Positions 36,309 to 45,040 of a stretch of 64,000 nucleotides of DNA are shown piece after piece; positions within the stretch are counted from its first letter, which is position 1; every line of letters starts with the position of its first letter. The notes beneath the pieces are model-generated. The model was not told the DNA's origin. It worked only from the letters and a program-made list of their open reading frames with translations, and did no database searches. The stretch comes from Didemnitutus sp041906465. GTDB lineage: Bacteria > Verrucomicrobiota > Verrucomicrobiia > Opitutales > Opitutaceae. A program made the translations under genes and the position numbers. The stretch is from NCBI GenBank assembly GCA_041906465.1, contig JAYRJE010000010.1, positions 124,001 through 188,000 on the forward strand, given 5' to 3'.

Positions 36309-36331
36309 GGCGGGGACGGAGTCCGCGCCTT
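36309..36331. repeat. Degenerate REP-like half-element, family 1
   Basis: The sequence GGCGGGGACGGAGTCCGCGCC matches the right half of the family 1 REPINs except for changes in the left arm. No partner half is present. It lies between the restriction operon and the NarL-type regulator. Confidence 0.5.
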
Positions 36332-36334
36332 TCC

Positions 36335-36964
36335 TCACCCCTGCGGCACGATCTTTTCCAGCGCGAGCGTGACGGCCGCGGTGCGGTTCTCCACACCGAG
36401 TTTCACGAAGGTGCTTTCGAGGTGCTTCTTCACCGTCGTGAGCTGGATGCCGAGAATCGTGCCGATCTCCGGGTTCGTCTTCCCCTGCACGACCCACGAA
36501 AGAATCTCCGCCTCGCGCGGCGTCAGGCCCAGCGCGCTCGCGAGCGCGGCCGGCGTTGCATCCGCCACCGAGGCCGAGCGGCCCGCGCCCGTCTGCTTGC
36601 GGCGACGCAGACGCGCCGCGACGGCCGCAATCAGATCGTTCGGCTCGACCGGCTTCACGAGATAGTCGTCGGCGCCGAGATTCATGCCGGCGCGCAGGTC
36701 CTCCTTTTCGCCCCAGCCGGTGAGAAAAATAAACGGCGTCGCCGCGGTGCCCGGCTGCTCGCGCAACGCCTGGAGCACGCGGTGGCCGTTCATCTCCGGC
36801 ATCGTGATGTCGCAGACCACCAAGTCGGGCTTCTCCTTGAGCGCGAGCGCCACGCCCTCGCGGCCGTTGTGCGCCTCGAGCATTTGATAACCTTCCGCAG
36901 CGAGCAGCGCGGCAATCTGCCGGCGCATCGGCGCTTCGTCGTCGATCACGAGGATTTTTTCCAC
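36335..36964 (-). CDS. NarL/FixJ-type response regulator
   Basis: A 209-residue two-component regulator. The receiver domain spans about 1-120, with the phospho-acceptor Asp52 in VVCDITMPEMNG and Lys near 102 (YLVKPVEP). The LuxR-type helix-turn-helix lies at about 148-205 (LTPREAEILSWVVQGKTNPEIG). The start is a GTG at 36964; a longer version would extend through non-characteristic sequence. It is divergent from the globin gene, with about 170 bp between the starts. No kinase is immediately adjacent, but two kinase genes lie in the same cluster. Confidence 0.9.
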   Translation of the reverse strand: MEKILVIDDEAPMRRQIAALLAAEGYQMLEAHNGREGVALALKEKPDLVVCDITMPEMNGHRVLQALREQPGTAATPFIFLTGWGEKEDLRAGMNLGADDYLVKPVEPNDLIAAVAARLRRRKQTGAGRSASVADATPAALASALGLTPREAEILSWVVQGKTNPEIGTILGIQLTTVKKHLESTFVKLGVENRTAAVTLALEKIVPQG

Positions 36965-37136
36965 GGGCGGCAGATTGGTCAGCCGCCTCGCCGAAGTAAA
37001 GCGGGCAGCTCGCGCCCACGCGTCCCGATTGCGGGACGATTCGCCTAGCCGTCCGGCCCGCGCCCGCTGGCCAATACCCGCGGGCGCACGTTCCCGGTAT
37101 TGTCGGCCGCAACAAATCCCACACCGCCGCCACGCC

Positions 37137-37571
37137 ATGACGCCTCAGGAAATCCAACTCGTCCGCTCGTCCTTCACCAAAGTCGTTCCCATCGCCGACC
37201 AGGCCGCCGCGCTCTTCTACGCGCGCCTCTTCGAACTCGATCCGGCGCTGCGCAGCCTCTTCCACGGCGACATGGCCGCGCAGGGCAAAAAACTCATGCA
37301 GGCGATCGGCTTCTGCGTCGCCAGCCTCGACCGCCTCACGACCATCGTCCCGATCGTCCGCGAAATGGGCCTGCGCCACGCCGGCTACAAGGTGCGCGAC
37401 GAACACTACGAGACCGTCGGCGCCGCGCTGCTCTGGACGCTCGAGCGCGGTCTTGGCGCCGACTTCACCGCCGAGACGAAGGCTGCGTGGGCCAAGGTTT
37501 ATTGGCTGCTGGCCGAAACGATGAAGGCCGGCGCCCGCGACGGCGCCGCTCAGCAAGCCCGCGTGGCCTGA
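37137..37571 (+). CDS. Single-domain bacterial globin
   Basis: A 144-residue globin of the flavohaemoglobin-type fold but without a reductase domain. The sequence runs from SSFTKVVPIADQAAALFYARLFELDP (helices A-B) to the F-helix GLRHAGYKVRDEHYETVG, where the His of RHAGYKV matches the proximal haem ligand. Such globins bind oxygen or nitric oxide. The regulator divergent from it, and the cytochrome c downstream, suggest a role in oxygen or NO response. Confidence 0.9.
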   Translation: MTPQEIQLVRSSFTKVVPIADQAAALFYARLFELDPALRSLFHGDMAAQGKKLMQAIGFCVASLDRLTTIVPIVREMGLRHAGYKVRDEHYETVGAALLWTLERGLGADFTAETKAAWAKVYWLLAETMKAGARDGAAQQARVA

Positions 37572-37592
37572 AATCCCCCTCTGCGCTCCACG

Positions 37593-37712
37593 ATGAATTC
37601 CCTGCTCCACACCACCGCCCTCGACGCCCCGCTCCCGCCGTGGGCCTGCGTTGTCGCCCTCATCCAAGCGGTGCTCCTCTTCACGAGCCTCACGCTGCTC
37701 GTGGTCGCTTGA
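37593..37712 (+). CDS. Tiny membrane protein (39 aa)
   Basis: The frame MNSLLHTTALDAPLPPWA followed by a single hydrophobic segment (VVALIQAVLLFTSLTLLVV) ends just before the cytochrome c gene, 22 bp after the globin stop. It has the form of a one-span small membrane protein. No homologue recalled. It is included because it lies in register between co-directional genes with little spare DNA. Confidence 0.45.
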   Translation: MNSLLHTTALDAPLPPWACVVALIQAVLLFTSLTLLVVA

Positions 37713-37767
37713 AAAACTTCCCGACCGACGACGGACACACACCACGACTCCTTCCGTCCTCTTGAAC

Positions 37768-38178
37768 ATGACCAAATCCATCCTCCTCACCGCCACCCTG
37801 CTCGCCACCGCGACCGCCGCCTCCGCCTCCGCGGAAGCGCCCGCCGACGCTGTCACTCGCGGCCGCTATCTCGTGGAAAACGTGATCGGCTGCGCCGACT
37901 GCCATTCGCAACGCGACCAGACCGGCCAGATCGTCGCCGCCACGCACCTGATGGGCGCGACGCTGCCGTTCGCCCCGACGGTGCCGATGCCCGCTTGGGG
38001 CGCCACCGCGCCGGCGATCGTCGATCTGCCCGGCTACACCGACGAGCAAGCCGTCACGCTGTTCATGAAGGGCACGAAACCCGACGGCCAGATGCCGCGT
38101 CCACCCATGCCGCAGTTTCGCCTCAACGAGCAAGACGCCCGCGCCGTCGTCGCCTATCTCCGCTCGCTGAAAAAATAA
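37768..38178 (+). CDS. Periplasmic c-type cytochrome
   Basis: A 136-residue mono-haem cytochrome c. A signal peptide (MTKSILLTATLLATATAASASA) is followed by the haem motif CADCH at residues 43-47 and an SxGxQMPRPPMPQF region near the C-terminus with candidate axial methionines. The GRYLVENVIGCADCH arrangement resembles cytochromes that accept electrons from dehydrogenases. It follows the globin and tiny membrane ORF on the same strand, so these may be one transcript. A perfect 10-bp hairpin lies after it. Confidence 0.9.
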   Translation: MTKSILLTATLLATATAASASAEAPADAVTRGRYLVENVIGCADCHSQRDQTGQIVAATHLMGATLPFAPTVPMPAWGATAPAIVDLPGYTDEQAVTLFMKGTKPDGQMPRPPMPQFRLNEQDARAVVAYLRSLKK

Positions 38179-38234
38179 CTCTTTCACTTCCAGTGGGCGC
38201 GCTGCGCCCGTTGGTCACAACAGGGGTAACACTC

Positions 38235-38260
38235 GGGGTGCGGGTTTTCACCCGCACCCC
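38235..38260. terminator. GC-rich hairpin after the cytochrome gene
   Basis: A perfect 10-bp stem (GGGGTGCGGG/CCCGCACCCC) encloses a six-base TTTTCA loop, 56 bp after the cytochrome stop. No clear T-run follows, so it may be an mRNA 3'-end stabiliser rather than a classical terminator. Confidence 0.5.
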
Positions 38261-38276
38261 GAAACTCTGTCCCACC

Positions 38277-38411
38277 ATGGCTCCCATTCTCGATCATCTC
38301 TCCAAGTCCAACATTGCCGGTGTCGACACCGGCCTGCTCCTGCTCGCCAGCTGCATCGCCCTCGTGTCCGTGCTGCTCGTCTCGCTGAACGCGCCGCGCC
38401 GTCAGCGCTGA
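38277..38411 (+). CDS. Tiny membrane protein (44 aa)
   Basis: The frame opens MAPILDHLSKSNIAGVDTG, has one hydrophobic span (LLLLASCIALVSVLLVSL) and ends NAPRRQR. It follows the hairpin and stops exactly before a REPIN. Its one-span layout and position parallel the 39-residue ORF at 37593. No homologue recalled. Confidence 0.45.
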   Translation: MAPILDHLSKSNIAGVDTGLLLLASCIALVSVLLVSLNAPRRQR

Positions 38412-38473
38412 GGCAGGGCGGCGACTCCGCTCGCCGCCGCAATCGCGGCGCGGAACGGAGTCCGCGCCCTGCC
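38412..38473. repeat. REPIN (inverted REP doublet), family 1
   Basis: The left stem-loop is identical to those at 14108 and 19857, and the right stem-loop is GGCGCGGA/TCCGCGCC with the loop ACGGAG. The linker (GCAATCGC) differs from the other copies. Outer leads GGCAGG and CCTGCC are inverted and perfect. Confidence 0.88.
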
Positions 38474-38535
38474 GTGGCGCCACTCGCTTCCGGCATTGCC
38501 GCGCGTGCTCCGCCCCGCAAAGACTCCCCGACTGC

Positions 38536-41500
38536 ATGGCCGACCCGCGCCCCGCCTCCGCTCCGCCCATCGCCGCTCGCGAGAACGTCCTCCGCGCGTT
38601 CCTCGCCAGCCCGGCCATGCTCGCGGTCACGCGGCTGAGCGACGGCGTCTTGCTCGACGCCAATCCCGCCTTTCTCGCCGCCGGCGATCTCACGCGCGAA
38701 CAAGCTCTCGGCCGCGCCATCACCGACCTCGGCATCTGGATCGAGGATTCGCGGCGCGTCGAATACCGCCGGCTCCTCGTCGAACAGGGCCGCGCCCGCG
38801 ATTTCGAAGCGCGCTTTCGCAACCACCGCGGCATCGAGCACGACATGGTGCTCAACGCCGAGGTCACCGACATCGACGGCGAAAAGTGCGTCGTCATCAT
38901 CGCCCTCGACAACACCGCCCGCCGCCAGCGCGAGCGCGAGCAGGATGCCGTCTATCGCATCGCCGAGGCCACCAACGCCACCGCCGACCTCGCGGCGCTT
39001 TTCCAGAAGCTGCACGAAATCATCGCCGGCCTCATGCCGGCGCAAAATCTCTTCTTCGCCCTCGTCAGTCCCGACGGCCGCGAAGTCTCGTTCCCCTATT
39101 ATCAAGACGAGTGCTCGCAATGTCCCGCGCCGCGCCCGCGCGGCAAAGGCCTCACCGACTACGTCATCGACTCGAAGAAAACGCTGCTCGCCCGCACCGA
39201 GGAGTTGATCGAGATCCTCGCCGGTCAGGGCTACAAACCCACCGGCACGCCCTCGGCGGTCTGGCTCGGCGCGCCGCTGATCGTCGAAGGTCGCGCCATC
39301 GGCGTCGTGGCCGTGCAGGATTACCACGACCAGACCGTCTACGGCGAGGAGGCGAAGCGCGTGCTCACCTTCGTCGCCAGCCAGGCCGCCAGCGCCGTCG
39401 AGCGCCGGCGCAGCGAACAGATCCAGCGCGAGTCGCAGGATTACTTCACGAAATCCTTCCACGCCAGCCCCGCGCTCATGCTGCTCGCGGACCTCGCGAC
39501 CGCAAAAATCCTCGAGACCAACGAAGCCTTCCTGCGCGCCTCCGGCTTCACGCGCGACGAAGTCATCGGCCGCACCTCGATCGATCTCGGCGTGTGGGTG
39601 GACAAGCTGGAGCGCGAACGCGTGATCACCGAGCTGCGCGCCCGCGGCTTCGTCCACGACTACGAAACCGTTTTTCACAACAAGCGCGGCGAGCCCCGCT
39701 ACGTGCTGCTCAACGCCGACGTCTTCGAACTCGGCGGCCGGCCGGCGATGCTCATCACCGCCATCGATCTCACGGAACGCCGCCGCCGCGAACAGGTGCA
39801 GGAGGCGACCTACCGCATTTCGCGCGCCGTGCTCGCCGGCGGCGACTTGCACGCGCTCTTCACCGAGGTGCACCGCATCATCGGCGGCCTGATGCCGGCG
39901 CGAAACTTCTACATCGCGCTTCTCAGCTCCGACGGACGCAGCGTCTCGTTTCCCTACTTCTCGGATCAACACGACCGGGGGCAGCCCCATCTCCCGCCGG
40001 AGCGACTGCTCGGCCTCGGCTTCACCGAATACGTCATCGAGTCCGGACGCCCCACGCTGATCACCCAAGCGGAGCTGACGAAGATCCTCTACGCGCGCGG
40101 CGATTACCGTCCGCCCACCACGGCGCCGCTCGTCCGCCTCGGCGCGCCGCTCCTGATCGACGGCCGCGTCGTCGGTGCGCTCGCCCTCCACAGCTACGAC
40201 AACGCCGCCGCCTACGACGCCGACGACCTCGCCCTCGTCGACTTCGTGGCCCAACAAGCCGCCGCCGCCGTCCGCCGCCGCGAGGCCGAGCAGGCACTCG
40301 CGCGCGCCGAGCGGCAGTTCCGCGGCATCTTCGAGAACGCCGTCGAGGGGCTCTATCAATCCACGCCCGACGGCCGCTTCCTGCGCGTCAATCCCGCGCT
40401 CGCCCAGATGCTCGGCTACGACTCCGCCGAGCAGATGATCGAGGCCGTGAACGACATCGGCGCGAAGTTCTACCTGCAGCCGGCGCGGCGCGACGAGTTT
40501 CTCCAGCTCATCCGCAGCGCCGATGAAGTGAGCGACTTCGAATCGGAAATTCTGCGGCGCGACGGCTCCCACGTCTGGGTCTCGGAATCCGTCCGCGTCA
40601 TCCGCCGCCCCAACGGCGAACCGGACCACTTCGAGGGCGTGGTCATCGACATCACCGCCCGCCGCGAGGCTGATCGCGCCCTGCGCGCCGCGAAGGAGGC
40701 CGCCGACGAGGCGAGTCGCGCCAAGACGCAGTTCCTCGCCAGCATGAGCCACGAGCTGCGCACGCCGCTCAATGGCATCCTCGGCTACACGCAAATCCTC
40801 CGGCGCGACGCCGCGCTGAGCGAGAAGCAGCGTTCCGGACTCGGCATCATCCATCAATCGGCCGAACATCTCCTCGCGTTGATCAACGACGTGCTCGATC
40901 TCGCCAAGATCGAGGCCCGCAAGCTCGAGTTGCACCCGAGCGAGTTCGGCCTGCTGGAATTTTGCCAGAACGTCGCCGAGGTCTTCGCGCCGCGCGCCCG
41001 CGAAAAAAACCTGCGCCTGGAAACATCGTTCGCCGCCGACCTCCCGCGCACCGTCATCTGCGACGCCCAGCGCCTGCGCCAGGTGCTGTTCAACCTGCTC
41101 AGCAATGCCGTGAAGTTCACGCAGCAGGGCGGCGTGGTCTTCACGATCGAACGCTCGTTGTTCGGCGCCGTGCGTTTCTCCGTCAGCGACACCGGCCCCG
41201 GTATTCCGGAAAAGGACCAGACGCGGCTCTTCGAGCCGTTCGCCCAGCTCGGCGACCATCGGCAACACATCGGCGGCACCGGCCTCGGCCTCAATGTCAG
41301 CCGCAGCATCGTCGAGCAGATGGGCAGCCGCCTGCATGTCGAGAGCCGCGTCGGCTGGGGCACGCGCTTCTGGTTCGACGTCGTGTTGCGCGAAGGCACC
41401 CGGGCGCCGGCGCCCGCGGGCTCGAATTCGCCGTGGCGCATCACCGGCTATGAAGGCGCGCGCCGCCGCGTCCTCGTGGCCGACGATCACGAGCCCAACC

Positions 41501-42096
41501 GCATTCTCCTGCTCGATCTGCTGCAGCCGCTCGGCTTTGAGATCGTCACCGCCACGGACGGCGAAGAGGCCGTGCGGGTGGCGCGCGACACCCGGCCGCA
41601 CCTCGCGCTGCTCGACGTGCGCATGCCGCACCTCGACGGTCTTGCCGCCGCGCGGCGCATCGCCGACAAATTGGGCGCCGAGGCGCCCATCACGGTCGCC
41701 ATCTCCGCGAGCGCGCATGACCAACAACACGCCAACGCGCTCGCCGCCGGCTGCGTCGCGTTTCTCGCCAAGCCCTTCAAGGACGAGGAACTGTTTTGCC
41801 TGATCGGCCGCCACCTCGGACTCACGTGGAAGCTCAGCGACGCGCCGGCGCCGAGCGAGACGTCCGCGCCGTTCCCGACGCTGCCCTTCCCGCCGACTGC
41901 GGCACAGGCCGATCAGCTCTTCGAGCTCGCAAGCAGCGGCGACGTCGCCGCCGTGCGCGCGTTCGTGCAGAAAATCGCCACCGATGATCCGCGCCTCGCC
42001 GCCTTTGCTTCGCAGGTCACCGAGCTTGCCGCGCGCTTCAAGATGAAGGCCATCCGCTCCCTGGTTTCCCGCTACCGCGAGCAACCGTCCGACTGA
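38536..42096 (+). CDS. Hybrid histidine kinase (PAS-GAF-PAS-GAF-PAS-HisKA-HATPase-REC)
   Basis: A 1,186-residue cytoplasmic sensor without membrane spans. Approximate domains are PAS 20-135, GAF 150-295, PAS 306-420, GAF 425-590, PAS 594-715, HisKA with the phospho-acceptor His739 (SMSHELRTPLNG), HATPase 840-950, receiver 976-1095 with Asp1027 (LALLDVRMP), and a C-terminal helical domain of the type often attached to hybrid kinases. The two PAS-GAF pairs share strings (LIIAGLMPAQNLFFALVS and LRIIGGLMPARNFYIALLS), so they arose by duplication. It is followed after 1 bp by the receiver-kinase. Confidence 0.92.
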   Translation: MADPRPASAPPIAARENVLRAFLASPAMLAVTRLSDGVLLDANPAFLAAGDLTREQALGRAITDLGIWIEDSRRVEYRRLLVEQGRARDFEARFRNHRGIEHDMVLNAEVTDIDGEKCVVIIALDNTARRQREREQDAVYRIAEATNATADLAALFQKLHEIIAGLMPAQNLFFALVSPDGREVSFPYYQDECSQCPAPRPRGKGLTDYVIDSKKTLLARTEELIEILAGQGYKPTGTPSAVWLGAPLIVEGRAIGVVAVQDYHDQTVYGEEAKRVLTFVASQAASAVERRRSEQIQRESQDYFTKSFHASPALMLLADLATAKILETNEAFLRASGFTRDEVIGRTSIDLGVWVDKLERERVITELRARGFVHDYETVFHNKRGEPRYVLLNADVFELGGRPAMLITAIDLTERRRREQVQEATYRISRAVLAGGDLHALFTEVHRIIGGLMPARNFYIALLSSDGRSVSFPYFSDQHDRGQPHLPPERLLGLGFTEYVIESGRPTLITQAELTKILYARGDYRPPTTAPLVRLGAPLLIDGRVVGALALHSYDNAAAYDADDLALVDFVAQQAAAAVRRREAEQALARAERQFRGIFENAVEGLYQSTPDGRFLRVNPALAQMLGYDSAEQMIEAVNDIGAKFYLQPARRDEFLQLIRSADEVSDFESEILRRDGSHVWVSESVRVIRRPNGEPDHFEGVVIDITARREADRALRAAKEAADEASRAKTQFLASMSHELRTPLNGILGYTQILRRDAALSEKQRSGLGIIHQSAEHLLALINDVLDLAKIEARKLELHPSEFGLLEFCQNVAEVFAPRAREKNLRLETSFAADLPRTVICDAQRLRQVLFNLLSNAVKFTQQGGVVFTIERSLFGAVRFSVSDTGPGIPEKDQTRLFEPFAQLGDHRQHIGGTGLGLNVSRSIVEQMGSRLHVESRVGWGTRFWFDVVLREGTRAPAPAGSNSPWRITGYEGARRRVLVADDHEPNRILLLDLLQPLGFEIVTATDGEEAVRVARDTRPHLALLDVRMPHLDGLAAARRIADKLGAEAPITVAISASAHDQQHANALAAGCVAFLAKPFKDEELFCLIGRHLGLTWKLSDAPAPSETSAPFPTLPFPPTAAQADQLFELASSGDVAAVRAFVQKIATDDPRLAAFASQVTELAARFKMKAIRSLVSRYREQPSD

Positions 42097-42097
42097 C

Positions 42098-43168
42098 ATG
42101 ACTGAAACCATTCTCCTCGTCGACGACACCCCCGCCAATCTCAGCGTCCTGGCTGAGTGCCTGAGCGACGCCGGCTTTTCGCTGCTCGTGGCCGAGGACG
42201 GCGAGGACGCCCTCGCGCTCACCGCACGCAGCGCGCCTGATCTCATTCTGCTCGACGTGATGATGCCTGGCATCGACGGCTTTGCGACGTGCCGCCGGCT
42301 CAAGGAACGCGCCGAAACGCGCGACATTCCCGTGATCTTCATGACCGCGCTGACCGACACCGCGGAAAAGTTGAAGGCGTTCGAGGCCGGCGCGGTCGAC
42401 TACATCACGAAGCCGATCCAGCACGAAGAGGCCCTCGCCCGCGTGAACACCCATCTCACGATTCGCCGCTTGCAACGCGAACTCCAGCAGCAGCTCGCGC
42501 TGAAGGAGCGCTTCATGCGGTTCGCGAGTCACGACCTGCGCAATCCCCTCTGCCTGATCCTCATGTCCGGCGAACTGGCGAAGCGCAAAAAGCCCGCCCC
42601 CGAAATCGCCGAATACCTCGAGAGCATCCACGCCTCGGCGAAACAGATGCAGCGGATCGTGGACACGTTCCTCGACCTCCGCCGCGCCGGCGCGCAAACC
42701 GCAGCCGGACGCTGCGATCTCAACCTGCTCGCTGCCGCCGTCGCCGCGCAGCAGGAGCCCGCCGCGGAAGCGAAGCGCATGATCCTGTCGCTGGAACTCG
42801 CCGAAACGCTCCCGCCCGCGCGCGCTGACGCCGGTCATTCCTACCAAGTGCTGACCAACTACGTCAGCAACGCCCTCAAGTTCACACCGCCCGGCGGCCG
42901 GGTCGTTATTCGAACCCGCCAGGCCGGATTGCGCGCGCGCGTCGAAGTCATCGACAACGGCCCCGGCGTGCCCGCGGCCGAACGCGACGCGTTGTTCACC
43001 GAATTCGCACGCCTGTCTCCGCGGCCGACCGGCGGCGAGGAAAGCCACGGCGTCGGGCTGAGCATCGTGAAACAGCTCGTCGCCACGCAGGGCGGCAGCG
43101 TCGGCGCGGAGTTCCCCCCGGAAGGCGGCTCCGTCTTCTGGTTCGAATTGCCGATCGGCGGACTTTGA
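42098..43168 (+). CDS. Receiver-histidine kinase (REC-HisKA-HATPase)
   Basis: A 356-residue protein with an N-terminal receiver (Asp53 in LILLDVMMPG) followed directly by a kinase: HisKA with His144 in FASHDLRNPL, N-box YVSNALKFTPP, G1 DNGPGVP and G2 SHGVGLSIV. It starts 1 bp after the hybrid kinase stop, so the two are co-translated and probably form a phosphorelay pair. It lacks a DNA-binding domain. The NarL-type regulator at 36335 could be the output, but that is a guess. Confidence 0.93.
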   Translation: MTETILLVDDTPANLSVLAECLSDAGFSLLVAEDGEDALALTARSAPDLILLDVMMPGIDGFATCRRLKERAETRDIPVIFMTALTDTAEKLKAFEAGAVDYITKPIQHEEALARVNTHLTIRRLQRELQQQLALKERFMRFASHDLRNPLCLILMSGELAKRKKPAPEIAEYLESIHASAKQMQRIVDTFLDLRRAGAQTAAGRCDLNLLAAAVAAQQEPAAEAKRMILSLELAETLPPARADAGHSYQVLTNYVSNALKFTPPGGRVVIRTRQAGLRARVEVIDNGPGVPAAERDALFTEFARLSPRPTGGEESHGVGLSIVKQLVATQGGSVGAEFPPEGGSVFWFELPIGGL

Positions 43169-43244
43169 CACACGCCCCCGGGAGTCCGGCGGACATTTGC
43201 TTGCCGGGCGCAGGCGGGTCGAGTTTGTTCCCCGCACCGACCCC

Positions 43245-43766
43245 GTGCTCCTGCCCGTCAGAAGCGTCCTGTTTGCCGTGCTCCTGCCCGCCGTGATGAC
43301 GGGCTGGATTCCGCTTGTGATGTTCGAGCACTATCCGGCATGGGACGACGGTCACATGGCCGCGCACGAGTGGCTCGCGATCGTCCTGGCTGCAGCGGGA
43401 ATCGGCGCCTACGCCAGCTGTGCGTGGCAGTTCACGCGCAAAGGCCGCGGAACCGTCGCGCCCTGGGATGGTCCGCGCAAGCTGGTCCAGCGCGGTCCAT
43501 ACCGCTGGGTCCGCAATCCCATGTATATCTCGCTCGGCGGCATCGTGGCGTCGGAAGCGATCTATTTCGAATCCTGGCGTATCGCCCTCTACCTGCTTTG
43601 CCTCGCGTGCATCGCGCAGCTGTTCGTGGTCCTCCACGAAGAGCCCGAGATGGGTTTCCGCTATGGCGCCATGTATGAGGACTACAAACGCGCCGTGCCG
43701 CGCTGGTTCCCGCGCCGCCCGCGGCCAACGGCGTTCGAACTCGATCCCTCCAGCGTCGAACGCTGA
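43245..43766 (+). CDS. ICMT/PEMT-like membrane methyltransferase family protein
   Basis: A 173-residue polytopic protein of the isoprenylcysteine carboxyl methyltransferase/phospholipid methyltransferase family. The C-terminal motif GPYRWVRNPMYISLGGIV and the later EPEMGFRYGAMYEDYKRAVPRW are the family's SAM-binding and catalytic region. The start is uncertain: a TTG at 43197 and a GTG at 43245 are possible, and I use the latter because the first membrane span follows. Substrate unknown. It converges on holA. Confidence 0.8.
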   Translation: MLLPVRSVLFAVLLPAVMTGWIPLVMFEHYPAWDDGHMAAHEWLAIVLAAAGIGAYASCAWQFTRKGRGTVAPWDGPRKLVQRGPYRWVRNPMYISLGGIVASEAIYFESWRIALYLLCLACIAQLFVVLHEEPEMGFRYGAMYEDYKRAVPRWFPRRPRPTAFELDPSSVER

Positions 43767-43774
43767 GCCGCCGG

Positions 43775-43846
43775 GCCGGTCTGTGACCGGCGGGTTTAGC
43801 TTCACCACACCGCATCGATCGCCCCAAGCCGGTCGAAAAACCGGCT
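43775..43846. terminator. Paired hairpins between convergent genes
   Basis: Two stem-loops lie between the methyltransferase and holA: GCCGGT/ACCGGC with the loop CTGTG (43775-43791) and AGCCGGT/ACCGGCT with a CGAAAA loop (43827-43846). Neither has a good T-run. They may act bidirectionally at this convergent junction. Confidence 0.45.
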
Positions 43847-43851
43847 CCCCG

Positions 43852-44964
43852 TCACGCGCCCAAGCAGCGCACGACCATCTCGCGCATCACCGTCTCCTGC
43901 TCGTTGGGACGGCGGATGATTTCCTCGAAAGCGCGGATGAATTCCTGCTGGTTGTCGATCAGGCGGCGCAGCGTTGGCAGCCTCGCGCCGCCGACGAGTT
44001 TGCCCGCATACCACTGGTTCTGGGTAAAGAGATTGAACGAACTCTTCTCCGCATCGCCGCCGAAGTGCGCCGCATAAACGCCCTGCGCACGCGCCCAGGC
44101 CGACTTGTCGAAACCGAACCGCTCCGACGGGGGCTTCAGTTCGCCCGCGTCGATCAGCACGCGCGCCTGGATCAGGATGCGATTGCGATTCTGCAGCGAC
44201 GAGATCAGCGGCCGCGAATCGCCACCCGCGAAGAAGTGCCGCTGCAACGCAGCGAGCGTGCCGCGCAGGTCGCCCGCGAAGAACCGATCCGCCGCTTCGA
44301 AAAAATCACCCTCGGCCACGTTCGGCGTCAGCTCGGCGACGTGCGCCTCCTCGATGGTCGCACCCTCGCCCGCAAACGTCGCCAGCTTGCGCACCTCTTC
44401 GGTGATGAGCCGCGTGTTCGCGCCGACCTTGGTCAGCAGTAGTTCCACCGCGCCATCGCCGAAACTCGCGCCGATCGCGCGCGCCTCCGCGAGCGCGACG
44501 CCCGCGAGGCCCTCGGCCGCGCTGTCGGCATCGCCGCCGACGAGCTCGAAGTCCGCGTGTGACTCGCACCATTTCGGAAAACTGCGCCGGCGATCGAGCG
44601 GCGCGGCGGTGACGATCACGCCCACGTCGTCGGGGTTCACCTTCTCGAGAAGTTCCTGCAGCGCCTCGACCTGCTTCAGCGTCCCCTCGGCGCGGCCGGT
44701 GACGGTGTCGGCAAGAAAATTGACGTCCTTGAACCACACCACGCGTTTGCCGCCGAACATCGCCACCGTCTGCACGGAGTCGCGAAAGCGATTCACGGCG
44801 GCCTCGACTTCGTCGACGTTGTTGGCGAACCCGCTGAGGATCTCGCGCGAGAAATCGTCCGCGCCAGCCTCTTTCGCCATCGCCTCGAAGCGCTCCTTGC
44901 CCAGCCGCCCGACGAGGAAGTCGTCGGGACCGCAGATGAAGACAAAGGGTTTGGCGGCGGGCAT
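43852..44964 (-). CDS. holA: DNA polymerase III subunit delta
   Basis: A 370-residue HolA, the clamp-loader subunit that opens the sliding clamp. The N-terminal FVFICGPDDFLVGRLG, the DVGVIVTAAPLDRRRSFPKW segment and the central LITEEVRKLATFAGEG with LTPNVAEGDFFEAADRFFAGD are family features as I know them. Length is normal. The gene stands alone. A MITE-like element lies upstream, between holA and cinA. Confidence 0.9.
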   Translation of the reverse strand: MPAAKPFVFICGPDDFLVGRLGKERFEAMAKEAGADDFSREILSGFANNVDEVEAAVNRFRDSVQTVAMFGGKRVVWFKDVNFLADTVTGRAEGTLKQVEALQELLEKVNPDDVGVIVTAAPLDRRRSFPKWCESHADFELVGGDADSAAEGLAGVALAEARAIGASFGDGAVELLLTKVGANTRLITEEVRKLATFAGEGATIEEAHVAELTPNVAEGDFFEAADRFFAGDLRGTLAALQRHFFAGGDSRPLISSLQNRNRILIQARVLIDAGELKPPSERFGFDKSAWARAQGVYAAHFGGDAEKSSFNLFTQNQWYAGKLVGGARLPTLRRLIDNQQEFIRAFEEIIRRPNEQETVMREMVVRCLGA

Positions 44965-45040
44965 CGCTCAACACACAACGCCCGCGCCGCCCGCTGGCAA
45001 GCGAGACGTTCTATTCCTCTCATCTCCGGCGCCCCCTGAT

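Noticed and set aside
34867..36372. 501-residue plus-strand frame opposite the HsdM half
   Set aside because: Antisense to the methylase with both catalytic motifs; no recognisable domain.
38248..42360. 1,370-residue minus-strand frame opposite the hybrid kinase
   Set aside because: Antisense shadow. The sense strand carries complete PAS, GAF, kinase and receiver motifs.
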